Shown here: positions 12,542 to 26,110 of the stretch, piece by piece
How the letters are laid out: every line of letters begins with the position of its first letter
How positions within the stretch are numbered: position 1 is the stretch's first letter
Assembly: GCA_022497145.1 (NCBI GenBank)
Contig: MU385871.1
Span: forward strand, 62,001 to 126,000
Direction: 5' to 3'
Origin: Rostrohypoxylon terebratum
Taxonomy: Eukaryota; Ascomycota; Sordariomycetes; Xylariales; Hypoxylaceae
Length of the DNA: 64,000 bases
Notes under the pieces: model-generated
Databases searched by the model: none
What the model was told of the DNA's origin: nothing
What the model saw: only the letters and a program-made list of their open reading frames with translations
Position numbers and translations under genes: made by a program

Positions 12542-14425
12542 ATGTCCAATTGCGGACTAGGCTCTCAGCCACATCTCAACAGACATGAGATCCTTACCCT
12601 CCTCCCCTTAAAATACAGCTTGATAGGTCATTTTACGCACGGGCCACGACGGATATCTCGACTTGTATCATATCTTTACCGTGCATTTTTTGTGTGTGCG
12701 CCCCTCCGAGGCGCGTTTCGGAAGTCTTTTGAGAATCGAGGTGTCTTGCGCGTTTGCGTTTGCGTTTGAAAGCTGATTACTTCTGCTTGTACAATACATA
12801 TTAAAAACGTGCTTAATGAAAATCAATTTCTACAATGACACGTTTATCTCTCGTTCTTAAAAAGAGAAGTGATCATAGTAGCAAGTTAATATTCCTGCCT
12901 AGGTACTTGAGCTAAGCATACCTAGTAGGTAGGTACATTACAAATTTGATACATTTATCATTTTTTATCTGGTGACGAGCGATGGAGTCACATACATAGC
13001 TCGGCACATGTCGCCCGTTAGAATGGGGAAAAACGAACGTTGACCTACCTAATGTACATGCGCATGCATGTAGCTACGGAATATCGACATCGACGATGTA
13101 ACGGGGCGCCCGACATCATGTGGTCTACCTTTCGGGGCCGAAAAGACGCCTTCCCCCTTTTAGTATGTCCCTTATTGCTAAGTAGGTATTTACGTGATGC
13201 ACCTACATACATACATACAGCGATCGGTCGGCGATCCTCTTCGATGCCGTTCTCATAGGGCAATGTACGCATCATAGGGGTCGAGAAGGGAGAGAGATAC
13301 GGCGGAACGAATCAAAGGTCCCATGCAGAGAATGCGGAAAGAAGGATAGATAATCTTGGCGCTGACCAAACCAACGCAACGCAACGTAGGCGCAGCAGTC
13401 GGCGGGTGATGGGTGGTGGTGCATTGGCACGCTATAGAAGCATGGCGGTGTAAAGCCGCAATCTACGGCGAACGCTGTCCTCTTGTCTCAGTTTTATCGG
13501 CGAGGGCACGACCCTATCAAGCGTAGGCACGCACGTGCGCGAGCGTGTTATATGAGGTAGAGCTATATGTAGAGAATTGCCGAGATATCGCGAGAATCTT
13601 GACGTTTGTCGATTGGGACGGCTGAGAGCGGACGATAAATCAAACGTACATATACTAAGGTTGTGTGACGCCCGTACGGGGATAGATCTCTGATAGTGTA
13701 TGTATAACTGTCCAATATATATAAGAAAATCTGCATGACATATACTCTATGCGGGCTTCTCTAAATAAAAAGGGGCGACGTGCGGGAGATGAATGGGTTA
13801 GGTGTCTCCTTATGTGACCGAGACAGAATGCTTATACGCTGACTGTCCCCCGCTCTTGAATTCGTGCGATGCTACCCAGGAGCTCGTTTATTGGCTGCGA
13901 TGCCGGAGGCCGACGTTGCACGGCGGACGTAGATGCTACATCGAAAGCTACGCCCGCAAAAGGGGCATATAAATATTCGATCGGCGACTCCGGATCGTGG
14001 CCTTGCCCTCATGCGTATTATTGCCCGACTTCATTGTCCATGTTGCGAGAATCGCTGATCCCTTCCGGTATTTGATGGACCCTTGCTTAACAAAAGAAGT
14101 GTATTCATCAAATACGTATCCGGCTGGCCCTCCCGATAATTTATATCGATTCGGCAGGTATGTGTGTAGCAGTGTTGCTCCCCTTGCATTTCTTCCGAGC
14201 TGAAATGCGGATGTTGCCGAGTTAACTCATCCGCCTATTCTATGAATAAGAGGGTTCCTGATCGTAATTTCGGCTTAGGCGATAGAACAAAAAAAAACAA
14301 TAGAATGGAAAGTCGTGACCATAATTCGGATATAGAAAGATCATTTCTTCTTCGATGTTCTCCTTTGGGTAGTCGGGTCCGGGAGACCCATTCATCAGGT
14401 CTACCCCTTTTCATCGGCATATAGA
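12542..14425. other. Intergenic region, no gene recognised
   Basis: About 1.9 kb between the 3' ends of ARS2 and the sulfur transporter. It holds CCTAGGTA-like words near 12898-12935, an ACAT microsatellite near 13203-13218 and GC-rich, CpG-containing DNA around 13360-13550. Short open frames lack any conserved motif. An old degraded gene cannot be excluded. Confidence 0.5.
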
Positions 14426-15500
14426 TTACCCTAAAATCACACCGACAGCCATCCCTCCAGCAAACATCGCAGCGACGGTAACGAAGCTGGAAACAGAAAA
14501 AAGCGATATTCCACTAATTCCGTGTCCGGAAGTACAGCCGCCGCCGATCCGAGACCCGAGTGCGAGGAAGACGCCTCCGACGACAGCTCTGATGGGTTCG
14601 ATAGTAGTCTCGGGTACCGCCTGTGTATATGTAGATGGCGAAGCCAGAGTGACAGCTAGTGCCCCAGCCACCATACCTGCAGTAAGAACAATGGCGTTGT
14701 ACGACTTCGGTCTTACTCCTCGTCCTATTGCCCACCAGAAATAGTCGCCGACTTCTTCAAAGGAACCTGAGGTGCCAATGAGGGACCTCCGTGTCAAGAT
14801 AGAGACTAGTTGAGCACCAGAAATCAAGAATCCTCCTGCCACAGGGCCGACCAAGCCGTCAGACTTCGGAGACGCTAGATAGACTATTGCTGCAACAATG
14901 CTTGCGAACAAGGTTTCAATGGCGACGAGGGCAGTCGTTCGGTTTACCCCTGTCACCTTATCTATGGTCAGGCGATGAGTCTCTGTATCGGCTGCCCCCT
15001 TTGTCGGCTTCTCTCGGCTACGGAGAGCTGGCCGTAGTATACCTGACCAAATAACGCCCCCAAGTATTGCTCCACCTAGTGTATAGAAGCCAGATCGAAC
15101 TCCAGCTCCAATTTGGGCAAAGACTGTGCCGGGACAAGAGCCAGATACAGCCAGGCCAGTGCCTAGGAGTAAACCCCCTATTATGTTTCCGTCGAGGGGA
15201 CCGAATATGTTGAGTGTCGAGTAGTTCCTAGGATTTAGGTTGAGATAACCAAGTCGTTGGAAGATAGTGACAAGGAGGCTGTTTCGGGGGTTAGCTGCTT
15301 TTCTTTGAGGAATGCTCATGTGTGTCTTGAACGTAAGAAGAGATGTAGGCCTACGTGCTGGCCCCAGTGGCAGTTAAGAATGTAGTGACCATATGCCAAT
15401 CCCGGAGACTCATTTGCTGAACGATTACATCTGGTTGGTAGATAGCTGCCGCCGTCAGGGCAGCACCAAAAGCGGCTCCGGACACATAAGGTCTGAACAT
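14426..15500 (-). CDS. YeeE/YedE-type sulfur (thiosulfate) transporter
   Basis: Two exons (15500-15355, 15278-14426) give 332 residues, mostly hydrophobic with about nine or ten membrane segments. Signature motifs of the Sulf_transp family are present in duplicate halves: SGSCPGTVFAQIGAG near the N-terminal half and GSRIGGGCTSGHGISGIS near the C-terminus, each with a conserved Cys that in bacterial TsuA/YeeE lines the thiosulfate path. Uptake of thiosulfate or a related reduced sulfur compound is inferred from the family; location (plasma or organelle membrane) is unknown. The 76-nt intron was placed with acceptor at 15279 because it has a CTAAC branch site and gives FLTATGASTLLVTIFQRLGY, matching the usual first hairpin. 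A nearer acceptor would retain a polar insert. Confidence 0.82.
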
Positions 15501-17522
15501 TTTCTCCGAAATTGATGTGATAAACTTTTAAAAAAACGGAAAGGGGGAAGTTCCAGGAAAACGTTTAAGTTTTGGACCTTGGTGGCAAGGTATTATACTT
15601 TAGTCATCTTATAGTTGAACAGTCGCCGATGTAAATCCATTTGAGAGTCCGCCTTACCTATTGCCTAGAGACCTCGAGTTCTCCTGCTTAGGTCAGTGAT
15701 AAGTCAGTGATGCCAGGAAAAGACCCGCAACCCTAATCTAGAAGGGTACCAAACAGGTGGGAATTCTGGGAAATTGCCCTTATCCACGTCTTGTCTACCG
15801 GTGAAAGTTTTTAGAGCGATCTCAACGGTCGGCGAAGCTAGTCTAGTGACAAAGCATCCGTATCCGTAGGTACCGTTTGTGCTAAGCACGCCAGGTCACT
15901 CCAAGTTGGTATCCTGTTTCTCTTCCCTGCCTGAGAACACTGTGACCGGATTGTCATCATCTTAGATGCCCTTCGTTGGCAGGGGTCGTCTGTCCCATTT
16001 TCCATTTTTGATCGAGCATGCTACGCTAGATCTCAGCGGAAGAGCAGATTGGTTGAGGGAAAAAAGCTTCTATACAAGTTAGAAATCCTGCATGCAGCAG
16101 GCTCTAATCCTCGATCATCACATATTTCGAACGTTGTTGTGAAACACTTGGATATAAGCCCCAGATCCTAACCGGAAATTTCCTTAAGGCTGACGAGTAG
16201 ACGGCGATCAAAGAAGTACAGGGCACAGGGCTTCGGGGATCTCGCATGAATCTTATCCGTGCGCCTCGCCGAACTACGTGGGGACCTCGTGGCGGTATTA
16301 TGGGTCTTTGGCTTGCGAACGAGTAAGATAATCTCCTTTTTTTAAAGCTAGGAAATTATCCGTAGTTTGTCTTTCTATGCTTTGTCTATGACATTATGAC
16401 ATAAACTCTGATGGAAATGGACTGGAGGTACGGTTTCCACGTCCACGGACTTGTCATTTCGTTTGGGTTCGTTTGGGTTGGGGGCTGTAAGGATTCCTCT
16501 TCGGATCGGACTTAGCATTGTTAGGTTATCAGCCAGCGATTACGGGAATTCTGTGGAAAAAAAAAAGCTATTAAATAACGACCCAAACACCCGGAACCAT
16601 GTTAATACCACAGAATACACGTGCAAAAATAGATCGAAAACTACTAGGTAGATACTTACTAGGTACCTACTAGGTAATCAGTAGAGCCACAATTTTTCCT
16701 TGCTTCAACGGCTATTTGGTGATTAGTGAATTGTCATAATTGAATCGACGATCACTTCCGTGGCTGAGCCTGATGTGGTGCCATATGATAACCATCCGTG
16801 GGAGGCGTATCGGAAAATAAACTCGGTTAGTGTTGGGTGTCACCCTTCTTCCACAATGGTAGTAGGATTTTGGGTCGCCTATTGTCATCTTTCGGATCCC
16901 ATAGCCGAATTTAAGCAAAGACATGTGGCTTCGATGGAATTAGTCCGTCAGTTCTTTGTCTCGACTTCCTAATTAGAAATATGAATCAGGAGGGTTTGCT
17001 GAGTTTGATCATCAGAATCATGACAATTTAGTATTGTAGTTGTAAGAAGCAACATGAATCTTCGCACCATAATGTCTCAAAGTAACTTAAGTCAAAGACG
17101 GTGTATCTGAGACCCCCTTCTTTCCTAAGATTTCGAAATTTATACAGAAAGAGCTTTCTGGCTAACGAGGACTACCATGTAAGATTGGAGTTTGCATAAG
17201 CGATGTTCAAGATTATACAATTGTGAACATGTTGTGAACGTTATACAGCATACCCCAGTTAGCAGTACCGAGGTTGGAAATACACTGCGGGGAGAAATTA
17301 CCCCAGAATCTTTGTGTGACGTCCGGTAGCTGACAAATAATAGCTCTATAGTAGTAAGTGGGAAAGTGGGACTCTATAACTTCGATTGTCTTGGTATCCA
17401 CAATGTAAGGGGATGCTATAAGTGAGACATCTGATCATCCAAGACTACTATGTAGATAGAATATGCAGAATATCTATTTTAATAGTGTCACGATCACATG
17501 AACTGATTGACCTCGCCCCAAC
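15501..17522. other. Intergenic region, no gene recognised
   Basis: About 2 kb between divergent genes (sulfur transporter on minus, MDR oxidoreductase on plus). It should hold both promoters. GTCAGTGAT occurs as a tight direct repeat near 15693-15711, and CCTAGTA/GGTAGGTA-like words occur near 16644-16680. Short open frames around 16451-16972 show no similarity I know. Confidence 0.5.
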
Positions 17523-18714
17523 ATGCCGCACGCTCTAACCATCAAAAAAGTTGACGGCAAGCCCGGCCAAGTCTACTATCCGTGAGCTTCTCCCATTGCC
17601 CCTTACCTTATTACCCCCTTCGACCCCCGCTCCCTACCTCAAATTTTTAGAATATGAGAACTTACATATCACATACAGCCTCCAACTGAACGAAGTCCCC
17701 AAACCAACCCCAGGGCCTAAGGAACTTCTTATTCGGGTGCACTCCGCAGCCCTCAACCACCGCGATGTCTTCATCCGGCAGGCGCGGTACCCGGGCATAT
17801 CATTCACCACGCCCTTACTCGCTGACGGCTTCGGCAGCGTAGTCGAAGCGCCCTCGTCGCCCTCCCTAGTCGGAAAGCGCGTCATCCTAACCCCATCATG
17901 GGGCTGGGCGTCCTCCCCGGACGGCCCCGAGGACTACGCTAAATTCGGCATGCTGGGCGGCACTTCGGTCGTGCCTATGGGCACCGGACAGGACTACGTC
18001 GTGGTCCCGGAAAACGAAGTCGAACTCGCGCCGGAACACCTGACGCCCCACGAAGCCGCCGCCCTACCCCTCGTCGGCGTGACGGCCTGGCGCGCCCTCG
18101 TGACCAAGGCTTTAAGCGGGGACGCGGCCTCCGCAGCGGGCAAGAACATCCTGATAACCGGAATCGGAGGCGGCGTCGCTCTTGCCGCGCTGCAGTTCGG
18201 CGTTGCGCTGGGGTGCAAGGTGTACGTGACTTCGAGTTCTCCCGCCAAGCTCGAGAGCGCGAAGAAACTCGGCGCTGCGGGCGGGGTATCGTACAAAGAG
18301 GCAGGGTGGGAAAAGCAGCTCCGAGCACAACTACCGATTTTGAGACCCTATCTTGACGCTGTGATTGACGGTGCTGGTGGGGACATAGTGTCTAAGACGG
18401 TGAAGCTTTTGCGCCCAGGAGGTGTGATATCGGTGTACGGGATGACCGTGGGTCCGAAGATGGACTGGTCAATGCAGGCCGTGCTGAAGAACATCGAACT
18501 TCGGGGTAGCACAATGGGATCGCGAGCCGAGTTCCGAGATATGGTTGCGTTTGTAAGGAAGCACAGGATAAGACCAGCTGTGAGTCGCGTCGTGAAGGGG
18601 TTGGATAACATCGAAGCAATCGACGGCATATTCGATGATATGAAGAATGGGAAACAGTTTGGCAAGCTTGTCATCGAGATTTCCTCACCTGATGAGGTGG
18701 AGGCAAAATTGTAG
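17523..18714 (+). CDS. Zinc-independent MDR family oxidoreductase (quinone oxidoreductase/YogA-like)
   Basis: Two exons (17523-17581, 17679-18714) give 364 residues. The true start is the ATG giving MPHALTIKKVDG in a 59-nt first exon; splicing joins it to LQLNEVPKPTPGPKELLIRV. An N-terminal GroES-like domain (about 1-150, ALNHRDVFIRQ) is followed by a Rossmann NAD(P)-binding domain with a glycine motif GIGGGVALAALQFG. The structural-zinc Cys cluster and the catalytic Cys/GHE motif of classical zinc alcohol dehydrogenases are not present, so it resembles quinone oxidoreductase or enoyl reductase-like MDR proteins. The substrate cannot be predicted. Coding GC content is higher than in surrounding DNA, as also seen for ALG5 and ERG1. 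Confidence 0.85.
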
Positions 18715-19259
18715 ATAGCGCTTAATATGGTGAAGACTGAGTGATGAAAACTACCTAGTAGTAACGTGCAGAAAATAGATAAAAGTAGATACCTGTACCA
18801 CGAAGGCTCAATTTCCAGAACAGATCACCGAACTAGTTTTGCATTTCTTATTTTGTTCATGCTACCCCGCCTATCAATCTTCACCCGGATCGCGTGTCAC
18901 TGGACCCAGGTTATTCGTTGGAACAGCCTATAAGGATACCTAATAGTACATTGACTCCTAGCCGGTAGGAAACCGGGTTTCATAGCAGGTCACATCGTGG
19001 ACTAGACTTCCTCGAAAGCGTCAGTCTCGACACCCAGATTGATCAAATGCGCAGGACTGTTCTCGACCCTGGATAGCCACTTGCCCCCCTCCTTTGCCTC
19101 CCTTAGCACCTAGGCTTTATCCCTATCAGACACATGGGTTCGAAAAAAAGGATCCTCTCGCCAAACGCCGGCCCCCTTTCCTTATCATTATAGATATGCC
19201 GAAACCCGATCATGCCAGAGTGTTAGTACGGTACTAAAATCGATCAATTCTGGCTTTTT
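18715..19259. other. Intergenic region between convergent genes
   Basis: 3' ends of the MDR oxidoreductase and PSY2 face each other. No gene, RNA or clear repeat was seen. Confidence 0.6.
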
Positions 19260-22189
19260 TTACGCCTCGCCATCTGAACGACTGTGACCCTGTCCGTTAC
19301 CACTCTTCAAGTTTGGAGAAATACTGATAGCGATCTTTCTTGGGCCGCCCCCGGCATCTCGAGCATTAGAGATACTCTTTTTCTTCCTAAGTATCCCAGA
19401 GACGGTAGAGGAATTCGAGCTAGCCGAGGTGCTGTTTCGACGTTTGTGCTGAACCATTTTACTGAGGTCATCTTCCTCGTCCTCTTCACGCCGTCGCTTT
19501 TCGGACAAACGCTCCAGTGGAGGGGCGACACTCCTCGGATTTTGGCTTGTCTTTCTCGCTGCATCATCTGGCCTGTCTTCGTCGGCAGAAAGGGCCCCGG
19601 CATCTAAGTTCTCGTCCCCCTCTTCATCTGACGCGTAATCAACTAGCGGCTTCGCGTTTGGCGATTCTCCGTTCATGGGTGGCCGGCTTCCAGGTCTCCC
19701 CTGCATGTCTTCTTCCTCGTCTGATGTATTCCAATACTCTTCCTCGGCTTGGTCCATAGTGAGATGTTCCATTATCCCCGTCTTCGGATTGATCATGTTC
19801 TGGCTTTGTCGTTTCCTGGGTTCATCATCTACTTCTATGAAGTAGTCCATGTTGACGCTGAATCCTCCGGTCTGATCATACCGGATCAACATAGTCCTGA
19901 ATAGTTCCAAGTAAGCAAGCGCTTGTACTTTATCGCGGTAATTCTCCACAATATGCTTCACGAGTTCCTTGATATTTTCCTTCCTGATGAATTCGAAGAA
20001 TTCTAAACATGCAGAACTAAGCAAGTTGTCCCTCGGCATGGTTCGGATAAGAACATCAAGGATTGGGCCCACGACCTTTTTGTCAATCACATGTTTGATG
20101 TAGAACTCATCTTGAAGGCTAATAAGCTGGCGAAGGAACCGGATAGCAACTGTAGAAAAATTAGCTTCAATGTAAAATTGGCAATCACCAAAACCTACCG
20201 AGTTTCAGAAACTTCTCAGGGCAGTCTAGAAGTTGGCTGATGCGCACGACGATATCGTTGTTTAGGACGAAGAATTTACTACGATGTTGATGTTGCCGGA
20301 TGAAGAAGCAGAGAATCTCGATCAGATACGTGAACATCGACGCTCGATGTACTGTAAATTCCATAGTAGTCCTGCTCTGCAGGTTGATCAAGGGTTGAAA
20401 CAAAATTTTCGCGGAATGTTCGTAGAAATGGTTCAGGAAAAAATCATGTTGAGGATCGGCGGTCGGTGGCATTCGCGATGCAGCCCGAACTGCATGTTCG
20501 CCGTTCGCTTTTGTGTATGCCTCCTGTTGAGATGGTGGAGCCTGATCAAGAAGCACCTTTAACGCGTCGGATATTTGCGATTTGACACCTAGATCAACTT
20601 CCACTAGGAGTAGATCGATCAACGAACCCGTCAGAGGTGGCTGTTCCTCTTGAAGCTGCCGGTATATCATAGATCGAATCATCTGTGGGTCGTGATCAAT
20701 CATGGAGACCAATATATCCGTAGCACCGACCCGAACAGCCACATCACCGTGTCGCAAGCCAAAGTTAATGACTCGAAGAAGGCCATGGGCGAGGAAGTTA
20801 TTATACAGTGTTTGGCGAGCGGGCGGTTGAAGGTTTTTCGCAATTGCGCAGCATTGTTGAATGAAAAGCACCGCCTCCTTCTTGCGCCTCGGGCCGGTAA
20901 TATGAGACTGGAATATATGAAATAATTCGGCCAAGAAGTTCGCATTAGATTGTAGGTGTTGCACAATATCGACCTGGTTGAAGAAGATGAGCGAGTTCAG
21001 GACGGAGAAAGTGTTATCGTCCAGAATGCGAGCCAAAACGACATCCTTTAGATATTGTAGTCGATAAGTTTGGTGAATCTTTTTTAATATCTGTGAATCC
21101 TCAATGGGCACGACCTCTTTATATCTACCCTCGCCCTCTAACCATTGACGGTGGTTGGCTTTGTGGCTAGGAAAATCCGGGTCGTATTCCAATGCGCCTA
21201 CGACACCAATCACACACTCGTCGGATACGGCATGTTCTATGATACTCGTATCGTTCAGGAGAATGATGATTTTCATTATGTTGCAAAGGCGATGTAGGTC
21301 ATTCAGGCTTTCGAGATCCTCCGCGTCGGAAACTAGTGGAATCAGCTTGCCGATAAAATTTTCGGTCAGTACGTATTTCGTGAGGGCATCGCGGCCATTA
21401 GCCGTTCCACTGAACCCGCGCATTTGCGATTCGATCTCGGCAAGGTTGGCCATCGAAGCTGGCGGAAGTGAGATCGGGTTTGGCATTTCCATGGCGAGGT
21501 CTTCAGATAGACTATCGTCTATTAAAACTCAATTAGCGCCTTTTTACGTCAATGGGGACCAATGATAATATACCTGGTGCATTCATGGAATGACATTGTT
21601 GCTGGATGTTATGAATGAACTTCCTGCAAGATATTTAGTTACTGCTCTTTGAGAGCTACCTTAGGCGGTTAGATTGGGGTGAATCGTACCATATTATGGC
21701 ACAGCCCTCGGCTTCCTGAAAACTAAGGGCCATATCCACACCATTAGATGGTTCGGTCCAGACGATCAAGGTTTCTAGAAACATCAGTCAATGATCAGGC
21801 AGCTCCTGAGGACATTAGGGGTTGGGATCTCAACGCACCCTGCTGTTTATGGAAGCCATCCTCCTTACAAATCCTCGTCTCTAGTAATACACGATCAGGT
21901 TGATCTTCGGACTCTACAATGACTCGGGGATCTCGCTGCTGGCCATCTTCAGACTGCAGATATGAATCACGTTAGTAGTGATAGATTGGGAAGGAAATTG
22001 ATAAGAGAAGATATTGCGACGGAAGGGTATCGTTTGCGCGAGGCGCGTCGCGGTTTTGGAAGCGCTTACAATACTGAAAGCAGCGGTACAGAAGCCGGTA
22101 CCACGATCAAACCAATCATTGTTGCGCAGCTCATAGACTTTGACTCGTTTCTTGTCCGTCGACAGATGAGGCACAGGCTGTGCCGCCAT
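19260..22189 (-). CDS. PSY2: Protein phosphatase 4 regulatory subunit 3 (Psy2/SMEK)
   Basis: Six exons (22189-22070, 21953-21839, 21774-21690, 21623-21574, 21518-20199, 20149-19260) give 859 residues, the normal size. The N-terminal EVH1/PH-like domain (about 1-115; KRVKVYELRNNDWFDRGTGF) is followed by the SMEK/ARM-like helical domain (about 150-640), including LEYDPDFPSHKANHRQWL and LSSACLEFFEFIRKENIKEL. The C-terminal tail is acidic and Ser-rich with basic KRRR-like stretches that may be nuclear localisation signals (DLSKMVQHKRRNS). Psy2 with Psy4 directs PP4 (Pph3) to substrates such as phosphorylated H2AX and Rad53 in checkpoint recovery; that role is inferred. All splice junctions keep frame and rebuild conserved sequence. 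Confidence 0.92.
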
Positions 22190-25100
22190 CGTCAACGGTG
22201 TATCAGATTCGGTATCGGTAGCCAAACGATTGTACTGTAGCAGGTCCGGTGCAAGAGCTAGATGTTGCTGGAGGGATAATTCGGTATCGGTCTGGCTGAG
22301 AAGAGTGAGCGCAGCCACTTTTTCTCGATATTGGCGCGCTAATTGACGGGCGCGCACGCGACAAAAGAATAGTCGGAGGGGTGGAAGAAGAAGATGACGA
22401 CTATCAAATAAAAAAAGGCACGAGCGGGCCGAGAGAAAGACAAGGTGTAGCGTGTGGTTAATTACGGACAGACAGAGATGGGGCTCTGTGGCTCGTGGTG
22501 TGTGGATGATGGATGGGATTGCGGGATTGCAGTTTGGGGGTTTGGGATGAATGAGGCGACGTGAGATGTAGTGTAGTGTGGTGTAGGTAGGGTAGGTCCT
22601 AGGTAGTAAATGTCGAGAAGTCGGGCTAGGCAAGGCAGCCAGGGCAGGATTGTCCTTCCGTGCGACAACCTACAACCTACAGGGTCTAGATTGGATTTTG
22701 TCTGGAGACTGACCTAACCAACTCTGACTGGTCTGACTGATAATGACTAGGGGGGTTTTTTAGTGAGTACGGTTCACATTTGGGGGCGTGCTCCTGAGGA
22801 TCGGGTTGTGACGTATTATTTTTAAGCGAAGCGCGAAAAGACGCAAGATACCAACGAATTGGCGACGACGATGGTAACACCGAGAAGGAATGGAATAGCA
22901 GAAGAATAACCACCAGTATCAATCAGATAAGATGCCTACAACTAACTATCCACGAGGTAGGATGAGAAACAGGAGCAGGAACAGGAATATTGAACTCCAA
23001 AGTTACGACGGATATTTGCCTTACCCAAGGAGAGGTTGGCTAGATTGACTTTGGTAAGTTTCTTCAATTTGTCGGGGTTTTTTTTTTGGACACCTCGGAT
23101 TGCTAAGATTGACGGACTTGTGGTCCGTGCTTTTCGATTGATGGGGCGGCAGTGGCGATGGGTCCTTACCAATGTACTTAAAGATACTTGCTCAGATCCG
23201 CACAGACGTGTATAATATCCGTGTTAATACCAGGTTGGGATGTAATGATATGTACCTGGTATATAGTACTTAGAAACGTCAAAAGTCTTGGCAACCCAGA
23301 CTTGGTCATAGTACCTTCTATAATTATACCTACCATTCACAGTGCACACATGTAAACCTCATCGTCTAAACTTCCAAGGTTCCTTCAACATCCATAACTC
23401 AATTACTAGTAGAAGGAGCAATCAACATAATATTGAATAGACCATCGTAGCCACCGTGGATATAGATATGACCTGCTGTCCGCTCACAATCTCTATTCGA
23501 ACCTCGGTTAGCGTTAGCAGATGTATAATCGTTAAACCAACGCCCGACGCGAACTGACTCGTCCCCCTTGCTTATTAGTGCCGGCGGTGGCTGCTAAGAC
23601 TTTGCAAGTTAATGTGTGCAGATATTCATGGACAATCGCCACGATATGTCAAGCATAACCCACGTGTTATAAGAGACAACGTGCTTCTTTTAATAGCCAT
23701 CAAATTTCTAGATGAAATTGGAACGATGGAGATATCCCTGATACTTCGTAAATGTCGACAAATTCAAACATCTTGTATTCTAGGTCAAGAGTATACCAAC
23801 GTCCTAAGCCGAGATTATGGCAGTGGTGCGAACCCGATGTTTTGGATTTCGCCTACAAGAAAAAAGACGTGGATAGATGCCTCCCGAGACATTATACATT
23901 CTCTTGTTCCGTTCGAACTTTCTTCGCCAACCACCAGGGTCTCACTAACTAGCCGATTTCGTTAATATTTCGACGTACTAGACGAGAGAAGCAGTGAATA
24001 AAATCGTGAGTTTAATGGATGTTGTTAGAAATTCCCAGCTGATTGAATATATCTTTCAAGGTTGGGACAACTTAATGAATGGCCAAGGTCTCGAACGAGA
24101 GCAGGTTGTCATTAAGGATTCCTAGAAAATGCATTTTCCATAAACGTGGTATCCAAGGCTTTTGACTTAAGGAAGGTTACGCTTAGGCTTTTAAGAAAGA
24201 GCTGTGGCAGATAAAGTCGTTTTCATGCAAATGACGGATGATGATGTAGCGTTGAATTAACAACTTACTTATTCGTCGTTAAATTAACGAACTCGTATAT
24301 CCATTCATAGATCCTTCCAAAAGTGCCAATATTTATATTTTTGTAACACCAACGTGAAGTTTATTGTTATTTTCTAAGGTTGCACCTTGAAGTGTTTTTT
24401 ACATAAGCAGATATATGTATTGATGCTGAGCTTAGTATTGTGTGCAGGTGGGGTTCCATGGATTTAGCAGTCCGGTCCGCCATCTTATTTGACTTGACTT
24501 GCCTATTAAGGCATTACTAATCCGAAAAAGCAAATGTGGGAAAGAATAATGAGCAGTATTCGCACTATTCACACCGGCTCACCCCCACTTTAGCTAAACT
24601 AAGTCAACTAAAATTCACATCCATAGATCCATCCATCTTTCATCCAATCTAATATCTGCATCGCTACCTACTAGGACCTAGGACCTAGGTATGTGTGTTC
24701 TCACACCATATCAGAACGATGACGATTTCACCATCAATGCTCTCATACCGTGGGATACGATATGTTGGGACTGGTATCTAAAACATCCAGGGCAGCGGTC
24801 AGAGTCTGATGGTCGTCAAAGCTCGATCGCGAACACAAACATACCCGCACATGGGTCGCTAATGTGCCAACGTAGCAGCTGTATTGTGCAAATCCATGGG
24901 TCTGGGTTCCTATCATTCTGCTCTGAACGGCTACATGAGCTGAACCATCGAACCTAGGTGCATACATCCATGGATGGACACAGTCTAGCACCTCGTTCCA
25001 ACTGCCCAGTGCCACTGCTCGATCAAACTAAGGCTCTGGGTATGGATCTAGCCGGAATACGAGACTTTGGGATTGCCCAGGTATGCAGGTATGCAGCTAT

Positions 25101-26110
25101 CTCTGGCTCTGCATATCCAAATGCCATATCGCCGATTCTGCTTTAGGGACACATGGATCAATTATTCAATTTTTTTTATTCGCTCATCCTATCCTATTGC
25201 TGTCCTTCGAACTCATTACTCACTATGAATTTAACCATCGCTTAATTTTCGACACTTAGGTACCTATTCAGAGGTCGCAGGCAATGCATCATACAAGTGC
25301 AATGCTTACGTTGAATCACCCGAGCGTGGGATGAAATGGCGATGCGACCTTACATCGTACATGATAAGTAGAAAAGACCTTGCCCCGTAGGGTAACAGTG
25401 AGTGTCCTGTGTCCTGTGTTCATTTGGTTCCACGAACACCCGTTTCTCCCCCCTTACTCGGAGAGTCAGCCATCCATCTCAGTCTTTTTAGTCAAAAAAG
25501 AACCACGCCAATCCTAACTCCCCTGCTCCAATCATGTATTCTAATGAGCGCTACTGGGGTCTACATTAGTGCACCAGTTCTTTAAGAGCTTTATTCACAT
25601 AAGATAGCCATGCTCTCCTCGAAGTTTCGAGGTTTTGTATGAGGTTCTTAGTTTTTCAAGAACTCTACTCCTCGACCCGTCTTCTCGTCAGCGTGTTGAA
25701 TCATTCGCCACTCTGTCGTTTACAGTTGTTTGTGCTCTTGTCCCTCAAGCACTCGCTGCGGCCTTGATGTAACGCAACCAGTATTAGGCCTACTCCTCCC
25801 TGACCCTTATTCTGTGAGCAGGCTCGTCCTGAGCCTCGTTTCTTTTGGGGGGCTTCCAGTTTTCACAACTCAACTTAGTCTTTCTCTTTTCTTCTAATCA
25901 CGACCTTAGTTTTCCTGCATACCTTGGAGGACGGTTGCTGTCATTCTCTTCAATGTTTTGTCGACGGGGCAATAATCGGCGGTCCCTGAATTAAATCTAG
26001 ATTGGCATCAGTCTATGATTCCAATCATCGCATTTGTGTACCCAAAACCTTCGTCCCAGAGCTCGAGGTCTGCTTCAGTTCTGTAACCTCCCAGCGTGAC
26101 GGGATTCGCT
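22190..26110. other. 3.9-kb gene-poor region upstream of PSY2 and the hypothetical gene
   Basis: No conserved gene is seen. It contains the probable long leader of PSY2 (22190-22680, purine-rich on plus strand), a copy of the 15-mer at 24676, AT-rich DNA around 24000-24450 and CT-rich DNA at about 25430-25940 that probably belongs to the leader of the following gene. Open frames at 22942-23172 and 23612-23965 have no recognisable domains. Confidence 0.5.
24676..24690 (-). repeat. Dispersed 15-mer, copy 2 (reverse complement)
   Basis: The plus strand reads ACCTAGGACCTAGGT, the exact reverse complement of the 15-mer. It is part of a longer run of CTAGGA units starting near 24670. Confidence 0.85.

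Noticed and set aside
17551..17678. Continuous frame reading through the first intron of the MDR gene
   Set aside because: It starts at TTG and adds Pro-rich sequence absent from the family; splicing from the ATG at 17523 restores the conserved start.
23491..23550. tRNA-like words on the minus strand (GTTTAACGATTA and GGTTCGAATAG)
   Set aside because: The A- and B-box-like words are present, but the T stem and anticodon stem do not pair, so no cloverleaf can be drawn.
23612..23965. 117-codon frame in the gene-poor tract
   Set aside because: No recognisable domain, no supporting splice or promoter signal, and a size possible by chance.
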